Positions 44,329-54,394 are shown, numbered from the stretch's first letter. The stretch is 64,000 nucleotides of DNA from Chryseobacterium vaccae (GCF_009602705.1 NZ_VSWH01000001.1:3720001-3784000); one strand, 5' to 3'. Notes: a model not told the origin generated them from the letters alone. A program made the numbers and translations.

Positions 44329-46266
44329 ATGAGATATTTCATCATCATACTCTTCATATGCTTTAATGTTAAAGCTCAGACAGTCAAAACAGACTCCGGT
44401 AAAATCGTTAAAAAAGCAGAAGATACCCTTGTTATTGATTCAGGGAAAAAAGACTCCCTGAAAATTTTTAAACCTACCATCAATGATTATCTGTATCAGA
44501 ACCAGTTTTCTGAAAAGAAAGTTTTTGATACCGTGATGACTTTTGGTAAGACTCATATCTTTTCCCAATACAATAACAGAGATAATTTTGGAAGAGTACA
44601 GCCTGCTAATATCGGAGCAGGATTCAATCCTCTTATCTATGAAGTGAATGCGGAACAAAACCTGTCTCTTCTGCCTTCCAATAAGGCTTATATGATCTTA
44701 GGAGCAAATGATATTAAATATTATGACGTAAAAACACCCACAGCCTCTTTCATTTACCATACTGCAATGAAAAACGGTGCCGCTCTTAATTCTACCTACA
44801 CTCAGAATATCGGAAAAAGATTCAACTTTGCCATTGAGTATATGGGATTACGTTCTCAGGGATTTTATAGAAATTCACTGGCAGCTAATAATAATACCAT
44901 ATTTTCCGGGCATTATGTTTCCAAAAGCGGGAACTATGAACTCTTTGCCCATTACCTGCATCAGAACGTTAACAATCAGGAAAGCGGAGGGATTGTAGAT
45001 GACGCAAGATTCCAGAGTGGAGACAGCAATTACAAGAACAGGCAGAATGCTCAGGTGAACCTTGCATCGTCCAGCTCACAGTTCTCTTATAGAAGATATT
45101 ACTTAAGCCATCAGTTTACGCCGTTTAATGCAGAGAAATTCCCTTTCAGTATAAGGCATACCGTTTTCCATCAGGGAAATAAATATTATTATAATCAGGG
45201 ACAGCTTGAGCCTTACTGGTATACTGACGCCGCTACTCAGGTAACTAGTGGATTCCCCCTGACAACCAAAAAATATTCAGATAACTTTAGCAATACAGTA
45301 AGTCTTGTTTTTAATAATGAAAAATTCAAGCTTGATGGAGGAGTTCGTTATCAGATGCTGAAATTTGGGGTCAGAGACCTGGCAACGATTAATGGAACCG
45401 CTCTTCCGGGAGAGTTGAAAGAAAATAGAATAGGAGCTGTAGGAAATCTTCAGGTCAAACTTTGGGATAAAATTCAGCTAAAGTCCTTTTTAGAATTTTC
45501 AAATGGGAGCCAGTTCGGAAGTTATCTAAAAACAATCAACAATCTTAAGTTTGAACCTATAAAAGATTATTTTGTTAATGCCAAAGTAAATTTCCAAAGT
45601 GCTTACCCTTCTTTTAATTATTTATTGAATACTTCTGTTTATAATGGGTTCAACTATTATCTTGAGAATGCTAAAAACCAATCTGTAACAGAAATCGGAG
45701 GGAGTGTAAACCTGAAATGGTTCAAAACCGAACTTTTTGCTAACTACTTCAGAATAGAAAATTATACGTATTTTGACAGCAATGCCAACCCAAAACAAAG
45801 CGAAAGCTCACTGAACATTTCTCAGATCGGAGGTGATGCTACCTTCAGCTTTGGTAAATTTCATTTGAACACAAGACTTCATTTCCAGAATACACTAACG
45901 AATAAAGAACTTCTTCCTCTTCCAAGTTTTATCGGTAGAGCTAACTTCTTCTATCAGACTCACGCATTCAAAAAAGCTGCTGAAATTCAGGCCGGATTAA
46001 AAGTGTATTACTTCTCTAAATTTGCCTCAAGAGATTACTTCCCGATCCTGAATGAATATATTCTTCCCAATGCAAATGCATTCTCAATCGGAGGGCAGCC
46101 TATTGCCGATCTTTATATCAATATGAAGGTTAAAAAAATGTTCTTTTACGTAGAAGGACAACAGATTGGAACTGTAATTTCCAGTAATAAAGCTTATGCA
46201 TTTCCACACTATCCGGTTTATGATTTCAGGCTGAACATCGGAATTGTGTGGTATTTGTTCAACTAA
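44329..46266 (+). CDS. Putative porin (Porin_10 family)
   Basis: A 645-residue outer-membrane protein. A short signal peptide ends near VKAQ (about residue 17). A linker rich in Lys/Asp follows, then a long beta-barrel with alternating aromatic residues (for example NFAIEYMGLRSQGFYRNSL). It ends with aromatic-rich VWYLFN, as outer-membrane barrels do. The pattern matches the Bacteroidetes family called putative porin. Transported substrate is unknown. bshC starts 12 bases after the stop and may be co-transcribed. Confidence 0.8.
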   Translation: MRYFIIILFICFNVKAQTVKTDSGKIVKKAEDTLVIDSGKKDSLKIFKPTINDYLYQNQFSEKKVFDTVMTFGKTHIFSQYNNRDNFGRVQPANIGAGFNPLIYEVNAEQNLSLLPSNKAYMILGANDIKYYDVKTPTASFIYHTAMKNGAALNSTYTQNIGKRFNFAIEYMGLRSQGFYRNSLAANNNTIFSGHYVSKSGNYELFAHYLHQNVNNQESGGIVDDARFQSGDSNYKNRQNAQVNLASSSSQFSYRRYYLSHQFTPFNAEKFPFSIRHTVFHQGNKYYYNQGQLEPYWYTDAATQVTSGFPLTTKKYSDNFSNTVSLVFNNEKFKLDGGVRYQMLKFGVRDLATINGTALPGELKENRIGAVGNLQVKLWDKIQLKSFLEFSNGSQFGSYLKTINNLKFEPIKDYFVNAKVNFQSAYPSFNYLLNTSVYNGFNYYLENAKNQSVTEIGGSVNLKWFKTELFANYFRIENYTYFDSNANPKQSESSLNISQIGGDATFSFGKFHLNTRLHFQNTLTNKELLPLPSFIGRANFFYQTHAFKKAAEIQAGLKVYYFSKFASRDYFPILNEYILPNANAFSIGGQPIADLYINMKVKKMFFYVEGQQIGTVISSNKAYAFPHYPVYDFRLNIGIVWYLFN

Positions 46267-46278
46267 AAGAAAAACAAG

Positions 46279-47865
46279 TTGAAAACAATTAATAAAATAT
46301 CATTTAACGACATAGAAAGCATTCCTCAGTTGGTGAAAGATTTTCTGAACCAAAAAATTGAGGGATTTGAAGAAAATACCTTTTCTTTAGAGCATTTCAG
46401 AAACCAGATTCATCTTAAAAAAGACGCTTTTACTCAAGATCAGAGGAATATATTGTCGGATGAACTAAATAAACAGCTGGAAGACTTACATCTTTCTTCA
46501 AGGCAAAAAGAAAATCTGGATAGGCTGAAATTGCCCAATACATTTACCATCACAACCGGACATCAGCTGAACCTGTTCTCAGGACCTGTTTTCTTTGTTT
46601 ACAAAATTTTGCAGACCATCAAAACATGTACATATCTGAAAGAAAATTTTCCGGATTTCAATTTTGTTCCTGTATACTGGATGGCTTCGGAAGATCATGA
46701 TTTTGCAGAGATCAATCATTTCAAAACAGAGAATAATTATTATGAGATCAACGAGAAATCTGGTGGGCCTGTAGGTAGAATCAAAATCAGTGATACCTTT
46801 TTCGTCTCAGAATTTGAGAAAGAGTTCAAAGATTCCGTTTTCGGAACAGAACTGATCCTGATGCTGAAAGAAGCTTATAAAACAGGTAATACGCTTACTC
46901 AAGCGATAAAAATCCTGGTCAACAGACTTTTCTCAGATTTTGGACTGTTAATTATAGACGGAGATTCCAGAGTACTTAAAACACAGATTAAAGAAGTTTT
47001 CAAAAATGAACTTCTGAATTCCAGTCTTTACAATAATTCAAATGAAAAAGTTAATTTTCTAACGGAAAAATATGGCAAAGTCCAGGTCAATCCAAGAGAA
47101 ATAAATCTTTTTTATCTTTCAGAAACAAGAGACAGAATAGATTTTGATGGTCACCGATATAAAATAGTGGATACAGACACCATATTCACACAGGATCAAA
47201 TTCTGAATGAACTGGAAAATCATCCTGAAAAGTTCAGCCCGAATGCCCTGATGCGCCCCGTTTATCAGGAAAAAGTACTTCCCAATCTTGCTTATATTGG
47301 AGGAAATGCAGAAATTATGTATTGGCTTGAACTCAAAGATTACTTTTCAAAACTCAATATTCCGTTTCCCATTTTGATTCCGAGAAACTCAATGCTTTTC
47401 CTTCCGGAAAAAACGCTGGGGAAAGTAGGGAAACTGAATCTTAAGATTGAAGACTTTTTTGGAAGCTTTACCGGCATCACCAATCAGAAAATTTTAGAAG
47501 GCAGCAATGTCTTACAATTACTGGAAGAAAAAGAAGCCCTTTTGGAAAAAAGTTTCTCAGAATTGAAAGCTATTGCGGAAACTACAGAAAAGTCTTTCGG
47601 AAATATGGTGAAAGCAGAAGAAGTAAGACAGCTGAAATCTTTCAAAAGAATGAAAAAGAGACTCCTGCATGCCGAAAAAATAAAACAAAACGAACTGCTG
47701 GAAAGACTGGAAAGACTATTTTTGGATATCCATCCTTCTAAGACCTGGCAGGAGAGGGTATATAACTTCAGCGTATTCTTTTCAGATTACGGGTACTCAT
47801 GGCTTGAAAATTGTTTGGAAGAAATGGTGGTTCAAGAATCCAAATTAATAATTGTTGCCATTTAA
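46279..47865 (+). CDS. bshC: Bacillithiol biosynthesis cysteine-adding enzyme BshC
   Basis: A 528-residue protein with the BshC hallmarks: TITTGHQLNLFSGPVFFVYK and VPVYWMASEDHDFAEINHF, plus a C-terminal coiled coil (about residues 410-475). BshC adds cysteine to GlcN-malate in the last step of bacillithiol synthesis. A TTG start at 46279 gives MKTINKISFND; no ATG is available nearer the domain. Bacillithiol is known in several Flavobacteriia, so its presence here is expected. Confidence 0.88.
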   Translation: MKTINKISFNDIESIPQLVKDFLNQKIEGFEENTFSLEHFRNQIHLKKDAFTQDQRNILSDELNKQLEDLHLSSRQKENLDRLKLPNTFTITTGHQLNLFSGPVFFVYKILQTIKTCTYLKENFPDFNFVPVYWMASEDHDFAEINHFKTENNYYEINEKSGGPVGRIKISDTFFVSEFEKEFKDSVFGTELILMLKEAYKTGNTLTQAIKILVNRLFSDFGLLIIDGDSRVLKTQIKEVFKNELLNSSLYNNSNEKVNFLTEKYGKVQVNPREINLFYLSETRDRIDFDGHRYKIVDTDTIFTQDQILNELENHPEKFSPNALMRPVYQEKVLPNLAYIGGNAEIMYWLELKDYFSKLNIPFPILIPRNSMLFLPEKTLGKVGKLNLKIEDFFGSFTGITNQKILEGSNVLQLLEEKEALLEKSFSELKAIAETTEKSFGNMVKAEEVRQLKSFKRMKKRLLHAEKIKQNELLERLERLFLDIHPSKTWQERVYNFSVFFSDYGYSWLENCLEEMVVQESKLIIVAI

Positions 47866-47884
47866 TTTTAAAGAAGTATTTTTG
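47852..47884 (+). promoter_or_regulatory. Promoter of the LysM protein gene
   Basis: TTG at 47855-47857, a 19-base spacer and TATTTTTG at 47877-47884 match the Bacteroidetes promoter. It overlaps the bshC stop region and separates the LysM gene from the porin-bshC unit. Confidence 0.6.
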
Positions 47885-47903
47885 TAAATTATAATTATCG
47901 AAT

Positions 47904-49832
47904 ATGATAAAGAGGTTTTTTATTCTGTCCAGTTTATGTATGGTTTTGGGGGTGTCTGCTCAAAATTCACACACCGTTGCCAAAGGAGATAATCCTTACA
48001 ATATCGCTAAAAAGTACGGGATAACTGTAGACGAATTGTTAAAGCTGAATCCAAAATTCAAAGATGGGAAGCTGGCTATTGGTGATGTTCTTACAGTAAA
48101 AGCTGAAAAACATACAACTCCGGTTTCTAAACCTGTTTCTGTTGAAAAAGCAAAACCGAATACGGGGCAATCACTAGGTAAAATTGTATTACAGCCAAAA
48201 CAAACCGTTTATGGAATTGCAAAGCAATACCGCATTTCTGAAACAGATCTTCGAAAACTGAATCCTGAATTGGACTCTCATATGAAGATTGGTGACGAAA
48301 TTACACTACCTCTTGAGAGTATAAAGAAATATGGCGGAGGGCAGCAGACTGCTCCTGTGGTGGCTAAACCTGTCGAGGCACCAGCAGAAACACCAGTAAC
48401 TACAGGTTCTTCAGAGAAAGGGACTTATGTTATTCAGCCAAAAGATAATTATTACAGAATTTCAAAACAGTTTGGAGTCAGCCAACAGGAACTTTTTGCT
48501 TTAAATCCTGGATTAGAAGAAAAAGGTCTGAAACCTGGTGATACCATTAATATTAAAAAATCAAATACGGAAACCGCTTCAGAAGCAGTGAATCCGAAAA
48601 CAAAAATAGACTCAGGGAATGAAAGATCTTCAGCCGGATCTGTTGCCGCAGCTGATGATTATGTTACCTATACTGTACTACAGGGAGACACCGTTTTCTC
48701 AATTGTCAACAAGTTTGGAATTTCCATTGATGAGCTGATTGCACTTAATCCTGATCTTTCCCACGGACTGAAAGCAGGAATGGTGTTAAAAATCAAAAAA
48801 CAAGATCCTGCTTACGTAAAGAAAAATGGAGATGCTCTAAGTGTAGTATTAATGCTTCCATTTGGATACAGTACCAATGAAACCCAGTACAGAGGAATGG
48901 CTATGGATTTCCTTACAGGAGCTAAACTTGCTATTGAGAGAAATGCCAGAGGAGGACAAAAGCTGGACATCAAAATCGTGGATTCAGGAAATGAGGCGTC
49001 ATTCAGAAATTCACTAACGCAGATCAACCCGGAGAATACCGACCTTATTATAGGTCCGTTCTTTAAATCCAACGTAATTGATGTTCTTGATTTTACTAAA
49101 AATCAGAAAATTCCTATCGTTGCACCATTTGCCAACTCACCGGAACTGTACAACTACAGCAACCTGATCATTGTAGAAACCAATGACCAGACGTATGCTG
49201 ATAAAATTGTAGAAGAAGTGAAATCTGTTTATTCAGATCAGAAAATATATGTTGTTGCTGACAGCAAAAAAGAAATTGCAGGCTACATCAAAGGCGGGCT
49301 TGAAAAAGCCGTTAAAAATCCAAATGTTATCATCGTGAATTCTCCTGCAGATATCCAGTTGGATCAGAATATGATGACAGGACAGTCTGCACCGGTTATC
49401 GCTATTTTAGCAAGTGATGCAGATGCGGCAGGAGATGCTTTTGCAACTAAAATGATCAGTCTTTCCAAAGAAGTTCAGGGGGTAAAAGCATTCAGTATGT
49501 ATTATTCTCCGGTTTTTGAAAAGAAAGTTGACGAGTTAAGCCAGGCAAGCCTTGTATATTTGATGGACAGAAAAATCAATACCGACGGGAATTTTGAAAA
49601 GGAAATTCTGGCAGCGTATAAAACAAAATATTGTAAGACGCCTCCTAAATATGCTGTTGTAGGTTTTGATGTAGTCAATGATATGCTGACGAGAGAAAAC
49701 AAAAAAGGAGAGATCTTTAAACAGATGAACAAAGTACAGACTCAGCTGGCTACCAAGTTCGAATTTGTAAAATCTAAAGCAAACGGAGCGTATGTAAATA
49801 CAGGTTACCGTGTCATCCGATTGGTACCATAA
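47904..49832 (+). CDS. LysM-repeat protein with periplasmic-binding-like domain
   Basis: A 642-residue exported protein. A signal peptide (about 1-19, ending VSAQ) precedes four LysM units at about residues 23-67, 92-137, 172-217 and 253-298, each with the NP-type core (for example LLKLNPKFKDGKLAIGD). After about 310 comes a domain resembling type 1 periplasmic-binding folds, with LAIERNARGGQKLDIKIVD and DLIIGPFFKSNVIDVL. LysM units bind peptidoglycan, so the protein likely sits in the periplasm on the wall. The ligand of the second domain is unknown. Confidence 0.85.
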   Translation: MIKRFFILSSLCMVLGVSAQNSHTVAKGDNPYNIAKKYGITVDELLKLNPKFKDGKLAIGDVLTVKAEKHTTPVSKPVSVEKAKPNTGQSLGKIVLQPKQTVYGIAKQYRISETDLRKLNPELDSHMKIGDEITLPLESIKKYGGGQQTAPVVAKPVEAPAETPVTTGSSEKGTYVIQPKDNYYRISKQFGVSQQELFALNPGLEEKGLKPGDTINIKKSNTETASEAVNPKTKIDSGNERSSAGSVAAADDYVTYTVLQGDTVFSIVNKFGISIDELIALNPDLSHGLKAGMVLKIKKQDPAYVKKNGDALSVVLMLPFGYSTNETQYRGMAMDFLTGAKLAIERNARGGQKLDIKIVDSGNEASFRNSLTQINPENTDLIIGPFFKSNVIDVLDFTKNQKIPIVAPFANSPELYNYSNLIIVETNDQTYADKIVEEVKSVYSDQKIYVVADSKKEIAGYIKGGLEKAVKNPNVIIVNSPADIQLDQNMMTGQSAPVIAILASDADAAGDAFATKMISLSKEVQGVKAFSMYYSPVFEKKVDELSQASLVYLMDRKINTDGNFEKEILAAYKTKYCKTPPKYAVVGFDVVNDMLTRENKKGEIFKQMNKVQTQLATKFEFVKSKANGAYVNTGYRVIRLVP

Positions 49833-49874
49833 ATGATTTATGTTTCTTTAACAGAATTATTTTAACATTATATT

Positions 49875-49882
49875 TATATTTG
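49875..49882 (+). promoter_or_regulatory. -7 promoter box for fabD
   Basis: TATATTTG matches TAnnTTTG exactly and ends 20 bases before the fabD start. Confidence 0.5.
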
Positions 49883-49902
49883 CATAATATTTAATTCAAT
49901 AC

Positions 49903-50778
49903 ATGAAAGCACTTGTATTTCCTGGGCAGGGTTCTCAGTTTGTCGGAATGGGAAAAGAATTGTATGATTCCAGAAAAGATATCAAAGATCTTATGGAATC
50001 TGCCAATGAAATCTTAGGTTTCGACATTCTTTCCATTATGTTTAACGGAACAGATGGAGATCTTAAGAAAACAGAGGTTACCCAGCCTTCTATATTTATA
50101 CATTCAGTAGCTGCTTTAAAAGCGGTAAATGGTCTTGGAGCTGAGATGGTTGCAGGACATTCTCTAGGAGAATTTTCAGCATTGGTTGCCAATGGAGTTT
50201 TATCTTTTGATGATGGACTGAAATTAGTTTCCGAGAGAGCAAAAGCAATGCAAGAAGCCTGTGATGCCAATCCAAGCTCTATGGCAGCAATTTTAGGTCT
50301 TGAAGATGCTGAAGTTGAGGAAATTTGTGCTTCGATCAATGGGATCGTAGTACCTGCTAACTACAACTGTCCTGGTCAGCTTGTTATTTCAGGGGAGACT
50401 CCGGCAGTGGAAGAAGCTTGTGCAAAACTTAAAGAAGCTGGTGCAAGAAGAGCATTATTACTTCCTGTAAACGGAGCATTCCATTCACCATTAATGCAGC
50501 CGGCACAGGAAAGACTGGCAGCTGCTATTGAAAAAACAAAATTCAGAAAAGCAACCATACCGGTTTATCAGAATATTACCACTACAGCGATTACCAATCC
50601 TGATGAGATCAAGCAAAACCTGATCGCTCAGCTTACGGGGCCTGTGAAATGGACGCAGTCTGTTCAGAACATGATCAAAGACGGTGCCTCTAATTTTGTG
50701 GAAGTAGGTCCGGGAAAAACACTTCAGGGATTGATCAAGAAAATTGATGCGTCTGTGGAAGTGGCTTCAGCAATCTAA
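49903..50778 (+). CDS. fabD: Malonyl-CoA-ACP transacylase
   Basis: A 291-residue acyltransferase. VFPGQGSQFVGMGKELY opens the protein, AGHSLGEFSALVA contains the nucleophile serine (GHSLG, about residue 88), and NGAFHSPLMQPAQ supplies the catalytic histidine. FabD makes malonyl-ACP for fatty-acid synthesis. The same product would supply the ACP-dependent cassettes in the polysaccharide locus. A GHMP kinase follows 10 bases downstream. Confidence 0.95.
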   Translation: MKALVFPGQGSQFVGMGKELYDSRKDIKDLMESANEILGFDILSIMFNGTDGDLKKTEVTQPSIFIHSVAALKAVNGLGAEMVAGHSLGEFSALVANGVLSFDDGLKLVSERAKAMQEACDANPSSMAAILGLEDAEVEEICASINGIVVPANYNCPGQLVISGETPAVEEACAKLKEAGARRALLLPVNGAFHSPLMQPAQERLAAAIEKTKFRKATIPVYQNITTTAITNPDEIKQNLIAQLTGPVKWTQSVQNMIKDGASNFVEVGPGKTLQGLIKKIDASVEVASAI

Positions 50779-50788
50779 TTAAAATCAT

Positions 50789-51694
50789 ATGGGCGAAATA
50801 TTTTCACCGGGAAAGCTTATGCTTACTTCAGAATATTTCGCAATAGACGGAGCTCTTGTTCTGGCAGTACCAACGCTGCTGGGACAAGAGTTTTTTTTTG
50901 AAGAAAAAGACGATGAAAATTCCCTTGTTTTATGGGAAGCTTATCATCAGAACAAATTATGGCTGAAAGCAGTCATCAATTATAAAAACTGGAAGATCCT
51001 CGAAACGAATCTGCCTTCTGCCGCTGAATTTATTCTTAACACCCTTAAAAATGTTCAGCAGCTTTCTGAAACCCGGTTCAAGAGCAATTTTTCTTATTAT
51101 TTAAAGACCAACCTTCAGTTTCCCGCAGATTACGGATTAGGAAGCAGTTCAACATTAATGAACAACCTTGCCGAATGGTCCGGAATTGATCCTTTTCACC
51201 TAAACAGTATCAGTCTTGGAGGAAGCGGATATGATATTGCGGTGGCCAAAGAGAAATCAGCTGTTTTGTTTAAAAGTAAGCCGGAAATCTGGTATGAAAA
51301 AACAGAATTCAGCCCTTCCTTCAAAAATGAGCTTATTTTTATTCATTTAAATCAGAAGCAGGATAGCCGCGAAGGAATTAATCTTTACAAATCAAAAATA
51401 AAGTCTCCGGAAATGATTCGTGAATTTTCGGATTTAACAAAAAAAGTTTTATTATGCAATGAATTGGAAAATTTTTCTGAACTGATGATGATTCATGAGC
51501 ATAAAATTTCCGATTTCATTGGAATTCCTACAGTTAAAGAGAAATTTTTCGCAGATTGCCCGGTTTTTGTTAAAAGTTTAGGGGCTTGGGGCGGAGATTT
51601 TGTAATGAGCGCCAAATTTGAAGGCTTTAAGGACTATTTTTGGGGAAAAGGTTTCACCCGTGTTTTTGAATGGCCTGAAATAATAAACTCGTAA
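50789..51694 (+). CDS. GYDIA-family GHMP kinase
   Basis: A 301-residue protein of the GHMP kinase superfamily. The N-terminal motif GEIFSPGKLMLTSEYF, the ATP loop DYGLGSSSTLMNNLAEW and LGGSGYDIAVAKEKSAVLF fit the subgroup named after its GYDIA motif. Such kinases are conserved in Flavobacteriia and are mevalonate-kinase-like, so a role in isoprenoid precursor synthesis is likely but unproven. It probably shares a transcript with fabD. Confidence 0.8.
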   Translation: MGEIFSPGKLMLTSEYFAIDGALVLAVPTLLGQEFFFEEKDDENSLVLWEAYHQNKLWLKAVINYKNWKILETNLPSAAEFILNTLKNVQQLSETRFKSNFSYYLKTNLQFPADYGLGSSSTLMNNLAEWSGIDPFHLNSISLGGSGYDIAVAKEKSAVLFKSKPEIWYEKTEFSPSFKNELIFIHLNQKQDSREGINLYKSKIKSPEMIREFSDLTKKVLLCNELENFSELMMIHEHKISDFIGIPTVKEKFFADCPVFVKSLGAWGGDFVMSAKFEGFKDYFWGKGFTRVFEWPEIINS

Positions 51695-51778
51695 TCAGTA
51701 ATTTATAATCCTGTTTTTTTATTTGTCATTCTGACTTATATCATTATATTTAAACCACCTTTAACAAATAATTAATAT

Positions 51779-51786
51779 TAATTTTG
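51779..51786 (+). promoter_or_regulatory. -7 promoter box for pckA
   Basis: TAATTTTG matches TAnnTTTG and lies 35 bases before the pckA start. Confidence 0.45.
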
Positions 51787-51821
51787 TTGAACCCAATAAA
51801 GAAATAGAAAATATAAGTAAA

Positions 51822-53438
51822 ATGAAACACGCTAAAATCATCCAGGATTTAGAAAAATTAGGGATTAAAGGAAATTACGAGGTGGTATATAACCCTTCTT
51901 ATGAGGAATTATATCAGGCTGAAGTATCTCCTGAAAATCAAGGCTTTGAGAAAGCTGAGCTTACGGAATCAGGTGCAGTATCGGTAAAAACAGGTATTTT
52001 CACAGGTCGTTCACCTAAAGACAGATATATTGTTCAGGATGATGTTACAAGAGATACGATTTTCTGGGACGGAAAAGTAAATCTTCCTACAACAGCAGAA
52101 ATTTTTGACTCTTGTAAAGGATTAGTGCTGAACCAGCTTGCTGAAGCTAAGAAAATCTATGTTGTTGATGCTTTTTGCGGAACCAACGCAGATACAAGAC
52201 TAAAAGTAAGGTTCATCGTTGAAGTAGCGTGGCAGGCCCATTTCGTTACGAATATGTTCATCCGTCCGTCTCACTACGAGCTTGAGAACTTCGGAGAGCC
52301 TGATTTCACAGTAATCAACGGTTCCAAAACAACCAACCCGAACTGGGAAGCTCAGGGATTAAACTCTGAAAACTTCATCATGTTCAATCTTACGGAAAAA
52401 CTTCAGATTATCGGTGGTACTTGGTACGGTGGTGAAATGAAGAAAGGAATGTTTGCTATGATGAATTACTATCTTCCATTAAAAGGTATGGCATCTATGC
52501 ACTGTTCTGCAAACGTAGGTGAAGAAGGAGATGTAGCTCTTTTCTTCGGTCTTTCAGGAACAGGTAAAACGACTTTATCTGCTGATCCTAAAAGATACCT
52601 TATCGGTGACGATGAGCACGGTTGGGATAACAACGGAGTATTCAACTACGAAGGTGGATGCTATGCTAAAGTAATTGATCTTTCAGAAGAAAAAGAACCA
52701 GATATTTTCAGAGCAATCAAGAGAGATGCACTTTTAGAAAATGTAGTGGTAAATAACGGTGTTGCAGATTATAAAGACGGATCTATCACTGAAAATACAA
52801 GAGTATCTTATCCTATTTATCATATCAATAAAATTGTCCTTCCTTCAAAAGCAGGACATGCTAAAAAGATCGTTTATCTTTCTGCAGATGCGTTCGGAGT
52901 ACTTCCTCCGGTTTCCATCTTAGATGATAATCAGGCACAGTACCACTTCCTTTGCGGATATACTTCCAAGTTAGCCGGAACAGAAAGAGGAATTACTGAA
53001 CCTCAGCCGTCTTTCTCTCCTGCATTCGGAGAAGCATTCCTTACCCTTCACCCGACGATGTATTCTAAGACACTGATCGGTAAAATGAAAGAACATGGAG
53101 CAAAAGCTTACCTTGTTAATACAGGATGGAACGGAACAGGAAACAGAATCTCTCTGAAAGATACAAGAGCAATTATTGATGCGATCATCGATGGTTCTAT
53201 TGATAGTGCGCCTAAAACAAGAGTTCCTATTATGAACCTTGAAATTCCAACTCAGCTTCCAAATGTTTCCGAAGGAATCCTTGATCCTAGAGAAACATAC
53301 AGCAACGCTTCAGAATGGGAAGAAAAAGCAAAAGATCTTGCTGGAAGATATATCAAAAACTTTGAGCAGTATTGTGATACTGAAGAAGGAAGAAAGTTAA
53401 TCGCTTCAGGACCTCAGCTTCAGGAACAGACGATCTAA
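51822..53438 (+). CDS. pckA: Phosphoenolpyruvate carboxykinase (ATP)
   Basis: A 538-residue gluconeogenic enzyme. [16 protein letters not shown] contains the kinase-1a P-loop, and [20 protein letters not shown] the metal-binding kinase-2 motif. [13 protein letters not shown] near the N-terminus binds substrate. It converts oxaloacetate to phosphoenolpyruvate with ATP. The length matches the ATP-dependent family. It is transcribed alone, with its own promoter box and terminator. Confidence 0.97.
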   Translation: MKHAKIIQDLEKLGIKGNYEVVYNPSYEELYQAEVSPENQGFEKAELTESGAVSVKTGIFTGRSPKDRYIVQDDVTRDTIFWDGKVNLPTTAEIFDSCKGLVLNQLAEAKKIYVVDAFCGTNADTRLKVRFIVEVAWQAHFVTNMFIRPSHYELENFGEPDFTVINGSKTTNPNWEAQGLNSENFIMFNLTEKLQIIGGTWYGGEMKKGMFAMMNYYLPLKGMASMHCSANVGEEGDVALFFGLSGTGKTTLSADPKRYLIGDDEHGWDNNGVFNYEGGCYAKVIDLSEEKEPDIFRAIKRDALLENVVVNNGVADYKDGSITENTRVSYPIYHINKIVLPSKAGHAKKIVYLSADAFGVLPPVSILDDNQAQYHFLCGYTSKLAGTERGITEPQPSFSPAFGEAFLTLHPTMYSKTLIGKMKEHGAKAYLVNTGWNGTGNRISLKDTRAIIDAIIDGSIDSAPKTRVPIMNLEIPTQLPNVSEGILDPRETYSNASEWEEKAKDLAGRYIKNFEQYCDTEEGRKLIASGPQLQEQTI

Positions 53439-53742
53439 TATAATTTAAAATATATTATAATTAAAGCCTCATCATTGATGGGGCTTTTTTATGTGGTTTA
53501 CATTATAACTAGGTTGAAAAATGCAATGCGTTAAGATTTTAAATCATCAGGCTGCTTTTAAGGCGCTAGAAAATCCAAGATTTTCAACAAGTTTTTTGGA
53601 ATGAAAATAGTATGGGTTCAAATTTTATCGGAGATAAAATCATTGCGCCTTATTAATGCAGCATAAAAATATTTTAGCGACTTTGCGTATACCAACACTA
53701 AAAAAATCTGCGTAATTAGCGAGCAAAATAATACATTCAGTA
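53439..53742. other. Intergenic region between pckA and aroQ
   Basis: About 300 bases holding the pckA terminator, a weak inverted repeat (AAGGCGC at 53560-53566 and GCGCCTT at 53645-53651) and the phrase CTGCGTAATTAGCGAG near 53708, which resembles degenerate repeats I associate with flavobacterial intergenic regions. No gene was recognised. Confidence 0.4.
53464..53492 (+). terminator. Rho-independent terminator of pckA
   Basis: AAGCCTCATC and GATGGGGCTT form a stem with one G-U pair around an ATT loop, followed by a T run, about 25 bases after the stop codon. Confidence 0.85.
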
Positions 53743-53749
53743 TTATTTT
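53725..53749 (-). terminator. AT-rich hairpin at the end of aroQ
   Basis: AAAATAATAC (53725-53734) and GTATTATTTT (53740-53749) form a perfect 10-base stem with a 5-base loop that includes the aroQ stop codon. On the minus strand the last arm supplies its own T run. Being AT-rich, it is only a possible terminator. Confidence 0.35.
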
Positions 53750-54150
53750 AAGCTTAAAATGGCTAATCTGTAACCATCCATTCCAAATCCGGACAATACT
53801 GCATCACAATGAGCTGCGGTTACAGATTTCTGGCGAAACTCTTCCCGTTTATAGATATTGCTGATATGCACTTCTATTTTTGGCTTCCTGATATTCTTTA
53901 AACAGTCTGCGATTGCATAGGAATAATGAGTATAAGCTCCCGGATTGATCACCAGCGCATCAAAATCATCTTCCTGCAGCCTGTTGATGATTTCCCCTTC
54001 AATATTAGATTGGTAATAATCCAGTTTGTGGGATGAAAACTCATTTTTCAGTTCTGTAAAGCAGGTTTCCATAGAAATGCTTCCATAGATTTCAGGTTCT
54101 CTTGTGCCCAGAAGATTCAGATTGGGTCCGTTTACGATTAAAACTTTCAT
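53743..54150 (-). CDS. aroQ: 3-dehydroquinate dehydratase, type II
   Basis: A 135-residue protein with the type II signature at the N-terminus: VLIVNGPNLNLLGTREPEIYG. The catalytic Tyr lies in this loop, INPGAYTHYSYAI supplies the lid Asn and Ala-Tyr-Thr motif, and EVHISNIYKREEFR the catalytic His. It removes water from 3-dehydroquinate in the shikimate pathway. It is transcribed on the minus strand between pckA and the second SusC/SusD operon. Confidence 0.95.
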   Translation of the reverse strand: MKVLIVNGPNLNLLGTREPEIYGSISMETCFTELKNEFSSHKLDYYQSNIEGEIINRLQEDDFDALVINPGAYTHYSYAIADCLKNIRKPKIEVHISNIYKREEFRQKSVTAAHCDAVLSGFGMDGYRLAILSLK

Positions 54151-54339
54151 TCTATAAATGTATAAAGTTTAGTTCATTTGACGAACTATTTTTTTTTCTT
54201 CATTCATGTTTTCTTTTTTGAATTATTGATAATGATATTTATCATGTTTGTGAATTTGATAATGATGTAATGCTTTGCTGTAACAGGTTTTAGCTAAAAA
54301 TTAAGTTAATTTTTGAAAATTTTTCATTAAAAATTCATA

Positions 54340-54377
54340 AGTCTACTTGTTTTGTAGACTAATTGTTTTTAGATTTG
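54340..54377 (+). promoter_or_regulatory. Promoter with overlapping dyad upstream of the SAM riboswitch
   Basis: TTG at 54347-54349, a 20-base spacer and TAGATTTG at 54370-54377 form a complete promoter. The -33 TTG lies inside a perfect dyad AGTCTAC-N7-GTAGACT (54340-54360), a plausible repressor site. Transcription would begin shortly before the riboswitch aptamer. Confidence 0.6.
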
Positions 54378-54394
54378 TAGTCATATTTCGATCG

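Noticed and set aside
54170..54188. Small dyad TAGTTC-N7-GAACTA followed by T residues, resembling a plus-strand terminator
   Set aside because: No plus-strand gene ends upstream of it. It could be an operator for aroQ, but a 6-base dyad is too weak to list as a feature.
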